Notes: generated by a model not told the origin, from the sequence alone. Numbered from the stretch's first letter, positions 17,397 to 27,225 are shown. The stretch is DNA of 48,097 nucleotides from an uncultured Flavobacteriales bacterium (GCA_903823565.1 CAIJTF010000048.1:1-48097), one strand, 5' to 3'. Made by a program: numbers and translations.

Positions 17397-18083
17397 ATGA
17401 AGCGGAATGATTTTATAAGAATTTCACTCTTGGGCGGATTGGAATTAACGGGAAGTCATACTATGAATCGTATTTTATCTTTATGGAACGAATGGCCTGA
17501 TTTGGGATTCGAAATGCCGGTTATGTTTGTAGGACATGGGGCACCTAACGTTGCAGTCGAAGAAAACGAATACACGATATCCTGGTTAAAAATGGCAGAG
17601 GGTTTGCCAAAACCCAAAGCTATTCTATGCATTTCAGCACATTGGTTAACCCGAGGAGAAACAAGAATTTCTTCTTCGGAGAATCCGACGACCCTGTATG
17701 ACTTCGGGGGGATGGATGAACGCTTGTACAGTATGAAGTATCCCGCACCGGGCATGCCCGAATTGGCCAATTATCTTCAAAAAGACCTAGAAACTACTTC
17801 CCTAACCCTTGATAACCATTGGGGTTTTGACCATGGGGCTTGGTGTGTTCTGTACCATATGTTTCCTAAGGCAGATGTCCCCGTTTTACAAATGAGTATT
17901 GATTATGCTAAAGGGGAATCGTTCCACTATTCGTTTGGAAAAGAATTGTCTAAATTGAGGAAAAAAGGGATTCTAGTGCTAGCGTTTGGAAACATTGTAC
18001 ACAATTTATCCAAAGCGATTTTTGATGAAAAGGTTAATTATGGATCTGTTTCCATGCGTTCTATGGTATATGGAAAGCTATAG
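17397..18083 (+). pseudogene. YgiD/LigB-type extradiol dioxygenase with internal deletion
   Basis: 228 aa, clearly homologous to the 4,5-DOPA-extradiol dioxygenase (YgiD, LigB superfamily) family. It keeps VMFVGHGAPN (first metal His), CISAHWLTRGE (second His), YPAPGMPELA, WGFDHGAWCVLYHMFP and FGNIVHNL. Family members then continue for 50-60 residues, including a PTPEHYLPLLY-type segment with another metal-ligand His. Here VHNL passes after a few residues into FDEKVNYGSVSMRSM, which matches the very end of the family (typically FNDK...GSLSMTS). The frame is intact, so an in-frame internal deletion is likely and metal binding is probably impaired. ATG 17397 lies 4 nt after the promoter box. 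It could still be a reduced functional variant. Confidence 0.7.
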
Positions 18084-18142
18084 CCTTTTGTAACCCAAAA
18101 GAAGTTTCCCCGTATCACGCCATCGTTATCAATAATTTAAAC

Positions 18143-18337
18143 ATGGCACAATACCAACAAAGTCTAAGAAGCAAAGTAGTTAGAGAAGCAAAATTGAAGC
18201 TATCCGTTCACCGCGAACAAGGTGTTAAATCAAATATGTCTATTTACGAGGTTGCAGAACTAATGGATAAAATAAGAAAGGGTAGCGAAGCGGAAGAAAA
18301 AGAACAGTCGATCTTCTTTTCGGTAAACCTTAATTAA
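18143..18337 (+). CDS. small hypothetical protein (64 aa)
   Basis: A hydrophilic, Lys/Glu-rich 64-residue protein, probably helical ([39 protein letters not shown]). It has no signal peptide or known motif. It is the only sizeable ORF between the dioxygenase-like gene and mnmA. Its stop overlaps the mnmA stop as a TTAA on opposite strands, the same arrangement as at two other convergent pairs here, which favours a real gene. Function unknown. Confidence 0.5.
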   Translation: MAQYQQSLRSKVVREAKLKLSVHREQGVKSNMSIYEVAELMDKIRKGSEAEEKEQSIFFSVNLN

Positions 18338-19512
18338 TGGGCTATTATCCCAGAGCCTAAAAGTTCTTCTCCATGGTAGAAGGCCGCAAATTGGCCAGGC
18401 GTAATGCAGCGTTGCTGTTTTTCAAATAAAACGTACAATCTTTCTCCTTTTTTAAGTAGCGTTCCCTTTTGAAGCGCTTGTCGGTATCGAATGCGAATAA
18501 AACAATCGAATCCCTTTTCTAACACTTCATTGGTTATGTACTGAATCCAATTCAATTCCTTTGATTCTAATCTCAGGGCAAGCCTATATAGTCCGGGATG
18601 TTCATCGGTTTGACCCGAATAAATAATATTTTCTTTCGTATCTGTAGCCAAAACAAAACTTGGTTTTGGACGGCCTCCAATGTGCAAACCCTTTCGCTGA
18701 CCGATGGTGTAGTAATGGGCACCTTGGTGGTTTGCCACGTGTTTACCCATTGAAAATTGATACGAAAAGGGTTTTGCCAATTCTTCAACCGATTCCATCG
18801 TGTGGGGAATGGAAGCGTATGCGGAGAACTGCTCCAAATCGTCTGGGATTTCTACGACAGAACCTGCTTTCGGGGCTAATTGCTGTTGTAAAAAAGTCGG
18901 TAAACTGATTTTTCCAACAAAACACAATCCTTGAGAATCCTTTTTCTCTGCCGTAATCAATCCATGCTCCGCGGCAATCGATCGAACTTCCTTTTTAGTC
19001 AATTCACCGATTGGAAAAAGTGCCTTCTGCAATTGTTCTTGGCTTACCTGACATAAGAAGTAGCTTTGGTCCTTGTTCGAATCAACACCACTTAATAAGC
19101 CGTGGGAACCATTTTCGTGAATAATTTTTCGACAATAATGACCGGTTGCAACAAAGTCTGCCCCAAGCGATAGTGCTTCTTTTAGAAAAACATCGAATTT
19201 TATCTCTCGGTTGCAAAGGACATCTGGATTTGGCGTTCTTCCTGCTTCATATTCACGAAACATATAATCCACTATGCGTTTTTTATAATCGCTACTTAGG
19301 TCTACAACTTGAAAGGGAATACCGAGGTGTTGCGCTACTAAAAGGGCATCGTTTGCATCATCAATCCAAGGACAATCGCTGGATAACGTAACGGTTTCAT
19401 CGTGCCAATTGCGCATGAACATTCCAATGACTTCATACCCTTGCTCCTTAAGTAAGTATGCGGCCACACTCGAATCCACCCCGCCGGAAAGACCGACAAC
19501 GACACGTTTCAT
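18334..19512 (-). CDS. mnmA: tRNA-specific 2-thiouridylase
   Basis: MnmA adds sulfur to U34 of tRNA-Lys, -Glu and -Gln. The 392-aa protein has the PP-loop [10 protein letters not shown] (residues 9-18), the catalytic Cys pair in [12 protein letters not shown] and SQGLCFVGK, the ATGHYCR motif, [13 protein letters not shown] and a C-terminal beta-barrel ([21 protein letters not shown]). Full length. The exact box TACCTTTG (19524-19517) lies 4 nt before the ATG. Convergent with the 64-aa ORF. Confidence 0.96.
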   Translation of the reverse strand: MKRVVVGLSGGVDSSVAAYLLKEQGYEVIGMFMRNWHDETVTLSSDCPWIDDANDALLVAQHLGIPFQVVDLSSDYKKRIVDYMFREYEAGRTPNPDVLCNREIKFDVFLKEALSLGADFVATGHYCRKIIHENGSHGLLSGVDSNKDQSYFLCQVSQEQLQKALFPIGELTKKEVRSIAAEHGLITAEKKDSQGLCFVGKISLPTFLQQQLAPKAGSVVEIPDDLEQFSAYASIPHTMESVEELAKPFSYQFSMGKHVANHQGAHYYTIGQRKGLHIGGRPKPSFVLATDTKENIIYSGQTDEHPGLYRLALRLESKELNWIQYITNEVLEKGFDCFIRIRYRQALQKGTLLKKGERLYVLFEKQQRCITPGQFAAFYHGEELLGSGIIAH

Positions 19513-19516
19513 GATT

Positions 19517-19524
19517 CAAAGGTA
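19517..19524 (-). promoter_or_regulatory. -7 box of mnmA, 4 nt from ATG
   Basis: Minus-strand TACCTTTG (19524-19517), an exact TAnnTTTG, followed by AATC and then the mnmA ATG. It predicts transcription starting at the start codon. No clear -33 TTG at 17-23 nt. Confidence 0.5.
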
Positions 19525-19564
19525 GGGAAATTCGAAAGAATGGGCTACGGGAATAGGGAAACGA

Positions 19565-21097
19565 TTAGGAAACAGTTTGTGTAACCCGTTCCATGCATTT
19601 CATGCCATCAATCGCAGCCGATACAATGCCTCCTGCATAGCCCGCTCCTTCCGCACAAGGGTAGAGGTTAGGTACTTCCACATGATGGAGTCTTTCGCGG
19701 TCTCGTGGAATAAAAACTGGGGAGGAGGTTCGGGATTCGGGGGCGTGGACTACCGCATCATTGGTTAAGAATCCCGGCATTTTTTTATCAAACGATCGAA
19801 ATGCCTTTTGAAGTCTGTGGGCGATGAATGGGGGTAAAAGGAGGTCCAATCGAACGCTTTCAATTCCCGGCGTATAGCTCGAACGAGGAAAATTCTCTGA
19901 TTGTTTACCTTCTACGAAATCCAATAAGCGTTGCGCAGGAACCTTTTGATTGTTTCCTGTAGCCTCGTAGCACGCATGCTCTACGGCCTGTTGAAAGCGA
20001 AGACAAACCAAAGGATCTTCTGGGTTGTCAAAATCGGAGGGGTCAATGCTTACTACAATTCCCGCATTAGAATATGGATTGTTGCGTTTCGAAGGGGACC
20101 AACCATTGGTTACCACCTCTCCGTTTTCCGTCGCACAGGGCGCTATGATTCCTCCAGGGCACATACAGAAGGAGTAAACTCCTTTTCCATCAATTTGATC
20201 CACCAAACTGTACGCAGAAGGGGGAAGATATTCATCATTTAACCGACCATGGTATTGTATCCTATCTATCAGATCTTGTGAATGCTCTACCCGAACACCC
20301 AGCGCAAATGGTTTCGGCAATAATTTGATTCCTTCTTGGTGTAACATATGGAACACATCGCGAGCGGAATGGCCCGTTGCTAGAATAACGTGGTTAACGC
20401 TTTGTTTTTTCTGGTGGTTGATTTCTAGAGATACTATCTTATTTTTTATTCGCTGAATACCTGTGACTTTCGACTCGAAGTGAATTTCTCCGCCTTTGGA
20501 TAGAATAAAAGACCTTATATTTTCAATGATTTTAGGCAATTTATTGGTGCCGATGTGGGGATGCGCATCAATGAGTATGTCTTCTGAAGCTCCAAAGAAT
20601 ACGAGTAGTTCTAAAACCAATTCAACATCGCCTCGTTTTTTCGATCGGGTGTACAACTTGCCATCGGAATAGGTCCCTGCGCCCCCCTCACCGAAACAAT
20701 AGTTAGAATCTGAATTTACCACGTGTTCCTTAGCGATTTTAGCTAAATCCCTTCTTCGTTTTCTCACGGTTTTTCCCCGTTCAAAAATAATCGGTTTGTA
20801 GCCTAACAGTAGGGCATTTAAAGCAGCAAATAGGCCAGCGGGCCCAGCGCCAATAATATGTACGGGGTTGGACTCGTGCACCTCCTTGAACGAAAAGCTT
20901 CTGATACGGTTCGGAAGCTCCTCATTTGAACAGTCGAAGGTGCCGTTAATTTTTATGTTTCTTGAACGGGCATCGATGCTTCGTTTTCTCCATCGAATAT
21001 GGGGAAAGTGTTGACCCGTTTTTTGGAAGAGTTGGATTTTAATCGCTTCCGAGTTCTTAGCCTCCTCCGGAGTGAGCACCAAAGAAACTTGTTCCAT
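19565..21097 (-). CDS. NAD(P)/FAD-dependent oxidoreductase (COG2509-type)
   Basis: A 510-aa flavoprotein. It has an N-terminal ~80-residue domain, the FAD dinucleotide-binding motif VHIIGAGPAGLFAALNALLLG with the acidic/Arg loop FERGKTVRKRRRD, a SNYCFGEGGAGTYSDGKLYTR segment, LATGHSARDVF and the C-terminal YPCAEGAGYAGGIVSAAIDG FAD contact. This matches the widespread uncharacterised FAD-dependent dehydrogenases of COG2509. The real substrate is unknown. Its ATG overlaps the porT TAA by one base, so it is translationally coupled to porT. Confidence 0.88.
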   Translation of the reverse strand: MEQVSLVLTPEEAKNSEAIKIQLFQKTGQHFPHIRWRKRSIDARSRNIKINGTFDCSNEELPNRIRSFSFKEVHESNPVHIIGAGPAGLFAALNALLLGYKPIIFERGKTVRKRRRDLAKIAKEHVVNSDSNYCFGEGGAGTYSDGKLYTRSKKRGDVELVLELLVFFGASEDILIDAHPHIGTNKLPKIIENIRSFILSKGGEIHFESKVTGIQRIKNKIVSLEINHQKKQSVNHVILATGHSARDVFHMLHQEGIKLLPKPFALGVRVEHSQDLIDRIQYHGRLNDEYLPPSAYSLVDQIDGKGVYSFCMCPGGIIAPCATENGEVVTNGWSPSKRNNPYSNAGIVVSIDPSDFDNPEDPLVCLRFQQAVEHACYEATGNNQKVPAQRLLDFVEGKQSENFPRSSYTPGIESVRLDLLLPPFIAHRLQKAFRSFDKKMPGFLTNDAVVHAPESRTSSPVFIPRDRERLHHVEVPNLYPCAEGAGYAGGIVSAAIDGMKCMERVTQTVS

Positions 21098-21807
21098 TAT
21101 CCCTCAAAAATAAATGAAACAAACCATCCACGATTAAACAAGGACTGTATGGGGTCTGCGATATAGGTATTATCTTGAATGAATACGTTTTTAAAACCAT
21201 GGCTGAATTTTAATTCCAATCCAAATTTGAAATATGGAGCAAAAAATTCAAGCCCTCCCCCGATTTGACCCTGCCAATCTGATTTTTTTATTTTAATAAA
21301 AGGATCGATAAAGTTTTGTGAGGCTTTTTCTTGGGATTGTAAATCCACACTGTATTGCCCCCCAATGAGGCAATAGGCTGCAAAATTATTCAACCGTTTG
21401 GTTCTGAATTGTAGCATGAGAGGGAAATCTAAATTTGTAGAATTAACCCGTTCGTCCTCCAGTCGAAAGCCACTGGGTATGGTATCTTCGAATTTATACT
21501 TGATAGATCGCTCGAGAAAGGAAATGGTCGGAATAAATCGCAACCTAACCATTGGGGTTCCCAATCGCATTGTTGTTAAAATGCCCAATTGCCCTCCAGG
21601 TTGGGCGTCGTTTTCAACCGAAAGTATTTTATAGGGCTGGTAGGCATTTTGTATCGGATATAAGGTGAAATCAGATCGGTTAAATCCAAGCATGAATCCA
21701 AAGTGAAACAACCGTTTATCAAAATTCTTGTAAAGTTCTTGTTTAAATCGTTGGCCTTGTACGAAGAAGGGAATAAAACTGAATACAATTAGCCACTTTA
21801 GGATCAT
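21097..21807 (-). CDS. porT: type IX secretion/gliding component PorT
   Basis: PorT (SprT) is an integral outer-membrane beta-barrel protein needed for T9SS export. The 236-aa sequence has a signal peptide (ILKWLIVFSFIPFFVQGQ), then alternating beta strands: HFGFMLGFNRSDFTLY, GQLGILTTMRLG, RLRFIPTISFLERSIKYKF, FPLMLQFRTKR, a C-terminal aromatic strand and terminal FVSFIFEG. The position next to ubiE is shared by many Flavobacteriia. The box-like TTTTTTTG lies 4 nt before the ATG. It would support export of the sorting-domain proteins at 3113, 30445 and 37694. Confidence 0.85.
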   Translation of the reverse strand: MILKWLIVFSFIPFFVQGQRFKQELYKNFDKRLFHFGFMLGFNRSDFTLYPIQNAYQPYKILSVENDAQPGGQLGILTTMRLGTPMVRLRFIPTISFLERSIKYKFEDTIPSGFRLEDERVNSTNLDFPLMLQFRTKRLNNFAAYCLIGGQYSVDLQSQEKASQNFIDPFIKIKKSDWQGQIGGGLEFFAPYFKFGLELKFSHGFKNVFIQDNTYIADPIQSLFNRGWFVSFIFEG

Positions 21808-21843
21808 AGGGCAAAAAAACGAAAAATTAGCGATTAAGTTGCA

Positions 21844-22572
21844 TTATTTTACCCCTGAATATATCGTGGCAATTCCACCGCTTACTAGGGTGGACTCAAC
21901 GTGCTGATATCCTAGACTTTTCAATAGATCCACCATAGCTTTTCCTTCGGGGAATGCTTCAACACTTTCGGGTAAATAAGCATAGGCCTTTTCATCCTTT
22001 GAAATACGCTTGCCCAAGAAAGGGATGACGACCTTGGAATAAAATCCAAAGACTTGTTTAATTGGAAAACGTTTCGGTTTTGAGAATTCAAGTATGATTA
22101 CTTTTCCTCCTTTTCGCGTCACCCTCAACATTTCAAGAAGGCCTTTTTCAAGATTTTCAAAGTTACGCACCCCAAATCCAACGGTAATAGCATCAAAATA
22201 ACCCTCTTCAAAGGGCATATATTCCGAGTCGCCTAGTTGCATATCAATAATGTGCTCTACCTTTTTAGAAAACATTTTTTTCTTGCCAACTGACAACATG
22301 CCGGGTGAAATATCCATTCCAATTACCTGGGTAGGTTTTAATGCCAATAGGGCAATGGCAAAATCTCCAGTACCTGTCGCTAAATCTAAAATTCGTTTTG
22401 GTTTTAGTTGTTGCAACTTTTTAACGGCCTTTCTTCGCCATAAATGGTCAATACCTAAGGAAAGAAAATGGTTTAAAAAATCATACTTCGCCGAAATGTT
22501 ATCAAACATTTCCGTTACTTCCTCTTTTTTTGATTTATCGGTGTTATAAGGTTTAACGGAGGTCTTTTCCAT
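21844..22572 (-). CDS. ubiE: demethylmenaquinone methyltransferase
   Basis: UbiE/MenG methylates demethylmenaquinone in the last step of menaquinone synthesis. The 242-aa SAM enzyme has MFDNISAKYDFLNHFLSLGIDHLWRR-type N-terminal signature (MFDNISAKYDFLN), SAM motif I ILDLATGTGDFAIALL, the VGFGVRNFENLEKGL signature and the ILEFSKPK strand. As Bacteroidota normally use menaquinone only, the demethylmenaquinone role is favoured. It follows the PfkB kinase gene by 7 nt. Confidence 0.95.
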   Translation of the reverse strand: MEKTSVKPYNTDKSKKEEVTEMFDNISAKYDFLNHFLSLGIDHLWRRKAVKKLQQLKPKRILDLATGTGDFAIALLALKPTQVIGMDISPGMLSVGKKKMFSKKVEHIIDMQLGDSEYMPFEEGYFDAITVGFGVRNFENLEKGLLEMLRVTRKGGKVIILEFSKPKRFPIKQVFGFYSKVVIPFLGKRISKDEKAYAYLPESVEAFPEGKAMVDLLKSLGYQHVESTLVSGGIATIYSGVK

Positions 22573-22579
22573 ATTAATT

Positions 22580-23563
22580 TCAACTCAGTTTATTCGCTTC
22601 AAGAAGCAATGCATTGCTATCAACACTAACAACGCCAGAGTGTTCACATACCATTCCGCCGGCTAAATTTGCAATTGCTGCAATTTGTTCAGGTTCCAAA
22701 TTTGCTATCAAACATAAGGTTGCCACGGCAATTACCGTATCGCCAGCACCACTTACGTCAGTAATTTCTCTGACATGGGCGGATATTTTTTTCCAACTCG
22801 CTTCGCTTTCCACAAAAATACCATGTTCCGATAGCGTAATTAACGTAAGGTCATGGTTTAAAACTTCCCGAAGCTTCTTGGCGGCTTCAGCCAGGGAATC
22901 AGGACGGTTTACAACATCAATGGATACGGTTAGGCCCTCAATTAATTCTTTTAAGTTCGGTTTAAATAAACTCACGTGCTTATAGCTCAGGAAGTTATCG
23001 TTCTTTGGATCGACTGTGGTTTTAATGCCTTTTTCATTGGCGTAGGAAACGAGCTCGGTAATTACACGTTGGGTAAGAACCCCTTTGTTATAGTCCTCGA
23101 AAATCAATGCGTCTAGTCCTTCGTCCATTCGATGTTTGACGGCTTTTATTAGCGCATCTTCCATGCTGCTTTCCAAAGAATGAAGGTCTTCTTGGTCGAT
23201 GCGAAGGACGTGTTGCGTGCCCGATAACACCCTTGTTTTTACGGTTGTTTTACGCTGTTCATCGAATAGAATTTCATGGTTGTGAATGCCCGCATCCTTC
23301 AATAAATCGATTAAGGTTTCGCCCGCGTGATCCTTTCCTATCACGGAACACAAATAGGTTTGTGCCCCTAAAGCCTTTAGATTCAATGCCACATTGGCGG
23401 CACCACCAAGCCTATTTTCTTCTTTGTTAAGGAGTAAAACGGGTACAGGGGCTTCTGGACTCATGCGATGAACCTTACCTTTTAGGTATGCGTCGACCAT
23501 GACGTCCCCAATAATGGCAACCTTCATATTTTGAAACGAACGGAAAACTTCGGTTAAATTCAT
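22580..23563 (-). CDS. rfaE1: PfkB-family kinase, heptose-7-phosphate kinase (RfaE1/HldE N-domain) type
   Basis: A 327-aa ribokinase-fold sugar kinase. The N-terminal signature IGDVMVDAYLKG, the SPEAPVPVL loop and GGAANVALNLKALG are the RfaE/HldE kinase pattern, and VSGAGDTVIAVA holds the catalytic Asp. It lacks the second (adenylyltransferase) domain of HldE, as usual in many Bacteroidota. By family it phosphorylates D-glycero-D-manno-heptose 7-phosphate at C1 for LPS-core heptose. No other heptose gene is nearby, so a different sugar remains possible. It overlaps the aminotransferase gene by 4 bp. Confidence 0.8.
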   Translation of the reverse strand: MNLTEVFRSFQNMKVAIIGDVMVDAYLKGKVHRMSPEAPVPVLLLNKEENRLGGAANVALNLKALGAQTYLCSVIGKDHAGETLIDLLKDAGIHNHEILFDEQRKTTVKTRVLSGTQHVLRIDQEDLHSLESSMEDALIKAVKHRMDEGLDALIFEDYNKGVLTQRVITELVSYANEKGIKTTVDPKNDNFLSYKHVSLFKPNLKELIEGLTVSIDVVNRPDSLAEAAKKLREVLNHDLTLITLSEHGIFVESEASWKKISAHVREITDVSGAGDTVIAVATLCLIANLEPEQIAAIANLAGGMVCEHSGVVSVDSNALLLEANKLS

Positions 23564-24756
23564 CGCGATAATTGGGCTAATGCATCCGTTAATCGTTCCA
23601 TGGCCTTTTTCAGTTGTTCCTCCGATGCGGCGTAACTAATCCTAATGCAATTCGGTGCACCAAATCCTTTTCCGTCCACTAATGCGACATTGCCAACGCG
23701 CAGCAGATACATACACAAGTCATCCCCATTTGCTATGGTCTGTGTTCCATCGCTGGAACCGAAATAATAGGAAACATCTGGAAACAAATAAAAAGCTCCT
23801 GTAGGCAGGTTACATTTGACACCTGGTATCTTTTTCAAATACCATAAAACAAGGTCTCTTCTCCTTCGAAACGTGTCAACCATCTCGCTTAAACAAGAAG
23901 GATCCTCCAACATTGCCACAATTGCGGCACGTTGCGTAATCGAACTGGTGCCCGAAGTAAACTGACCTTGTATTTTATTGCAAGCATCTGCAATTTGTTT
24001 GCTTGCACCAATGTATCCAAGGCGCCATCCCGTCATTGCCCACGCTTTAGAGACACCATTAACCGTAACTACTTGATCGAAAATTTCATCGAAATGTGCC
24101 AAACTGGTGTGTGACCCCTCAAAGCAAATGTGCTCGTATATTTCATCAGAAAGCGCTATGATGTTTGGATGCTTGGCAAACACCTGAGCCAAGGAGCGAA
24201 GTTCTGTAGCAGAATATACACTACCTGTGGGGTTGCAAGGGGATGAAAAAATAAACAATTTCGTTTTTTGGCTAATGGCTTCGCTTAATTGAGCAGCATT
24301 AATTTTGAAATCTTGTTCAATTCCCGCCTCAATGATGACGGGAATTCCTCCGGCCATTTTAACGATTTCAATGTAGGAAACCCAATACGGTGCGGGAATT
24401 ATAACTTCGTCTCCCGGGTTAATCAAGCTCAGAACAACGTTGGCTATCGACTGTTTAGCTCCCGTTGATACGACAATTTGTTCCTTGGAATAATTCAATC
24501 CATTATCTCTTGAAAATTTTTTAGCAATGGCTTCACGTAAATCGTCATATCCCGCTACCGGCGTATACGTAGTATAATTATCATCAATCGCCTGAATAGC
24601 AGCATCTTTTATGAATAAAGGAGTGTGAAAATCGGGTTCCCCAAGGGATAGGGAAATAATATCTTTACCTTGTGCCTTTAGTTCACGGCTCAATCTTGCC
24701 ATGGCAAGGGTAGCCGATTCTTCCATGGCATTTAATCGTTCAGAAAGTTGAATCAT
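23560..24756 (-). CDS. aspC: class I/II pyridoxal-phosphate aminotransferase (aspartate aminotransferase-like)
   Basis: A 398-aa fold-type I aminotransferase. It has SLGEPDFHTPLFIKDAA, YTPVAGYDDLREAIA, STGAKQSIANV, SPCNPTGSVY, SDEIYEHICFEG, the PLP Lys in GVSKAWAMTGWRLGY and the substrate-carboxylate Arg in RISYAAS. This is the prokaryotic Iγ aspartate aminotransferase type, although broad specificity is common. The exact box TAATTTTG (24768-24761) lies 4 nt before the ATG. Confidence 0.9.
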   Translation of the reverse strand: MIQLSERLNAMEESATLAMARLSRELKAQGKDIISLSLGEPDFHTPLFIKDAAIQAIDDNYTTYTPVAGYDDLREAIAKKFSRDNGLNYSKEQIVVSTGAKQSIANVVLSLINPGDEVIIPAPYWVSYIEIVKMAGGIPVIIEAGIEQDFKINAAQLSEAISQKTKLFIFSSPCNPTGSVYSATELRSLAQVFAKHPNIIALSDEIYEHICFEGSHTSLAHFDEIFDQVVTVNGVSKAWAMTGWRLGYIGASKQIADACNKIQGQFTSGTSSITQRAAIVAMLEDPSCLSEMVDTFRRRRDLVLWYLKKIPGVKCNLPTGAFYLFPDVSYYFGSSDGTQTIANGDDLCMYLLRVGNVALVDGKGFGAPNCIRISYAASEEQLKKAMERLTDALAQLSR

Positions 24757-24760
24757 TTGA

Positions 24761-24768
24761 CAAAATTA
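24761..24768 (-). promoter_or_regulatory. -7 box 4 nt before the aminotransferase ATG
   Basis: Minus-strand TAATTTTG, then TCAA, then ATG. A TTG at 24796-24794 is 25 nt upstream, slightly beyond the usual spacing. It lies in the short gap after trmD. Confidence 0.45.
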
Positions 24769-24787
24769 CTAATTCTACATGGATCCG

Positions 24788-25462
24788 TTAGTCCAATAAA
24801 TCAGGCCTTCGAATTTTTGTTCTTCTCAAGGCTTCCCTTTCCCTCCACAGCTCGATTTCTTTCGGATTTCCACTTAGTAATACCTCGGGGACTTCCCATC
24901 CGTTGAAGGAAGGTGGCCTTGTGTATACTGGAGGAGACAGAAGGTTATCCTGAAAACTATCCGTCAATGCGGAGGTTTCATCGTTCAATACACCTGGAAT
25001 AAGGCGTACAATGGAATCTACCAAAACCGCAGCGGCCAATTCGCCGCCGGAAAGCACATAAGAACCGATTGATATCTCTTTAGAAATGTAGTGTTCCCGA
25101 ATCCGCTCATCTACTCCCTTGTAATGTCCGCACAAGACCATTATGTTGGTGTTAATGGAAAGTTGATTTGAAATTCCTTGCTCTAGCAGCTCTCCGTCCG
25201 GAGTCATATAGATTATTTCGTCGTACTCGCGTTCAGCTTTTAGTTTTTCGATGCACGCTGCGATGGGTTCAACACGCATAACCATTCCGGCTCCACCTCC
25301 ATATTGATAATCATCAACGTTTTTATGTTTGTCGGTAGAATAATCCCTAAGGTTGTGCAAATGAATGGTAACATGCCCTTTTTCTTGGGCTCGTTTCAGT
25401 ATTGAATCTGAAAATGGCCCATCAAATAACTTGGGCAATAGGGTTAGGATATCAATACGCAT
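24788..25462 (-). CDS. trmD: tRNA (guanine-37-N1)-methyltransferase
   Basis: TrmD methylates G37 of tRNAs reading CNN codons. Motifs: [20 protein letters not shown] at the N-terminus, [15 protein letters not shown], the trefoil-knot SAM site [14 protein letters not shown] and [13 protein letters not shown], and the C-terminal [11 protein letters not shown]. The ATG at 25462 is chosen because the frame upstream begins only with TTG, and the exact box TACCTTTG ends 3 nt before this ATG. Divergent from the M14 peptidase gene. Confidence 0.96.
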   Translation of the reverse strand: MRIDILTLLPKLFDGPFSDSILKRAQEKGHVTIHLHNLRDYSTDKHKNVDDYQYGGGAGMVMRVEPIAACIEKLKAEREYDEIIYMTPDGELLEQGISNQLSINTNIMVLCGHYKGVDERIREHYISKEISIGSYVLSGGELAAAVLVDSIVRLIPGVLNDETSALTDSFQDNLLSPPVYTRPPSFNGWEVPEVLLSGNPKEIELWREREALRRTKIRRPDLLD

Positions 25463-25465
25463 ATT

Positions 25466-25473
25466 CAAAGGTA
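25466..25473 (-). promoter_or_regulatory. -7 box of trmD, 3 nt from ATG
   Basis: Minus-strand TACCTTTG, then AAT, then ATG. The divergent M14 gene has TACCTTTA at 25504-25511, four bases before its own ATG, so a 53-bp gap holds two back-to-back start-proximal boxes. Confidence 0.5.
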
Positions 25474-25503
25474 TGAAATACTGAGCATATGCTTTGTATA
25501 TAC

Positions 25504-25511
25504 TACCTTTA
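25504..25511 (+). promoter_or_regulatory. -7-like box of M14 peptidase, 4 nt from ATG
   Basis: TACCTTTA (one base from TAnnTTTG), then CGGT, then the ATG at 25516. It supports that ATG over the more upstream in-frame ATG at 25489. Confidence 0.4.
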
Positions 25512-25515
25512 CGGT

Positions 25516-27225
25516 ATGAATCGATGGTTAATTTACTTGACTTTTAGCGTAATCTTTTTGTCCGTTGATGCACAGCAAGAATGGATGGGCAACACCACGC
25601 CAACGTACCAAGCGTTAATTCAGTCCTTGCGTGCGATGGAAAAAATAATTCCTCGGATAAAACTATTTAACATGGGTAATTCCGATGTCCCAGGGGTTCC
25701 CATTTATTTATGCGTTCTAAATGCGGAAAAGGATTCGACGAGTACTTTTTTAAAAGCAAGGAAGGGAACAACATTATTGTTTAATAATGCCATACACCCG
25801 GGTGAACCTGACGGGGTAAATGCCTGTCTCATATACTCCAAAGCGTTCATGGACATGAAAGATTTTAAGGGTCAAGATCCTTTGATAGCCTTTATACCAG
25901 CCTACAATGTAGGAGGAATGTTGAACCGAAGTGCTACAAGCCGTGCCAACCAAAACGGACCGGAAGAATATGGATTTCGAGGGAACGCACAGAACCTCGA
26001 TTTAAACCGCGATTTTATAAAAATGGATAGTGAAAATGCAAGGACCTTTGTACGCATTTTTCATGCACTTCAACCCGATATTTTTGTCGATAATCACGTA
26101 TCCAATGGAGCAGATTATCAATATACCCTTACGTACATTGCTTCGGTTCGAGAACGAATAGCTCCATCGTTGGGTGAGTTAATGTACGATCGATTATTAC
26201 CGGAAATGACACAGGCTTTAAAGAAGGAGAATTGGGATCTTTTTCCGTACGTAGAGACGGTCAAAGAAACGCCAGATGACGGTATTTATCAGTTTAATGA
26301 TTTGCCGCGTTATGCAATGGGGTATGCTTCATTGTTTAATGCGATGGCTTTTACGGTAGAAACACATATGCTTAAACCATTTCCTGACCGCGTTCGGGCC
26401 ACGTATGATTTTATGAAGTACTTGATTGAATGGTCGAAAGAAAATGCCGCGCTTATTGAAACTGCGAGGGCAAAATCAAAGGAATGGACGAAGAAAAAAG
26501 CTTATTTTACTTATAATTATAACCGAACCGCGGATAAGGATTCCATTCTATTTAAAGGATTTACTGCACGTGTAGACACCCATGAAATCACCAAAATAGG
26601 ACATCTTACGTATGATATTTCGAAGCCTTATGAGCGAAAAATACCGTTCTACAAATACTATAACCCTAAGGATTCGATTGCGATTCCATCGTATTACTTG
26701 GTTCGGGGTCAGGAACGGAAGATCATTGAACAATTAGTGGCAAATGGTATTGCGATAGAAACGCTTAAAGAAGAAAAGAAATTGCGGGTTAAAGCACAGG
26801 TGGTTCGATCCTTTGATGCTATTTCTAAGCCCTATGAAGGCCACTACATGCACCCGTCGAAGGAAATTGAAAGGGTTGAGCAATGGATAACTTTTAGACC
26901 AGGAGATGTGTTGATTTCCACGAAACAAATAGGAGGGCAGTTTTTACATTCCGTTTTGCAACCTGAAGCGGAAGATTCCTATTTTACGTGGAATTATTTT
27001 GATTCTTATCTCCAAGAAAAGGAGTACTTTTCCAACTATGTTTTCAAGGACAAGATAAAGGAGATTTTACAAAATAATCCGGAACTTCAGAAGGCCTATG
27101 AAACCAAAAGACAGAACGATACAGATTTTGCTAATTCAGAGTGGCAGCAGCTCTATTTTTTATACCAAAACAGTGTGTATTTCGAACCCAGTTATATGAT
27201 GCTTCCTATTTTTGAATTAGAATAA
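25516..27225 (+). CDS. M14 family zinc carboxypeptidase, exported
   Basis: A 569-aa exported metallocarboxypeptidase-like enzyme. The signal peptide [19 protein letters not shown] is intact only from the ATG at 25516. Zinc ligands are His and Glu in [14 protein letters not shown] (HxxE) and His in [10 protein letters not shown]; the RNPNGY-like patch is replaced by [12 protein letters not shown]. The catalytic Glu is probably in [13 protein letters not shown] ~230-residue C-terminal extension has beta features and no T9SS tail. Probably a periplasmic or outer-membrane peptidase acting on peptides or peptidoglycan stems (inference). Convergent with the GlmU-like gene, overlapping by 9 bp. Confidence 0.87.
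   Translation: MNRWLIYLTFSVIFLSVDAQQEWMGNTTPTYQALIQSLRAMEKIIPRIKLFNMGNSDVPGVPIYLCVLNAEKDSTSTFLKARKGTTLLFNNAIHPGEPDGVNACLIYSKAFMDMKDFKGQDPLIAFIPAYNVGGMLNRSATSRANQNGPEEYGFRGNAQNLDLNRDFIKMDSENARTFVRIFHALQPDIFVDNHVSNGADYQYTLTYIASVRERIAPSLGELMYDRLLPEMTQALKKENWDLFPYVETVKETPDDGIYQFNDLPRYAMGYASLFNAMAFTVETHMLKPFPDRVRATYDFMKYLIEWSKENAALIETARAKSKEWTKKKAYFTYNYNRTADKDSILFKGFTARVDTHEITKIGHLTYDISKPYERKIPFYKYYNPKDSIAIPSYYLVRGQERKIIEQLVANGIAIETLKEEKKLRVKAQVVRSFDAISKPYEGHYMHPSKEIERVEQWITFRPGDVLISTKQIGGQFLHSVLQPEAEDSYFTWNYFDSYLQEKEYFSNYVFKDKIKEILQNNPELQKAYETKRQNDTDFANSEWQQLYFLYQNSVYFEPSYMMLPIFELE

Noticed and set aside
18085..18101. Hairpin CTTTTG/CAAAAG after the dioxygenase-like gene.
   Set aside because: AT-rich 6-bp stem with no following T-run; too weak to call.
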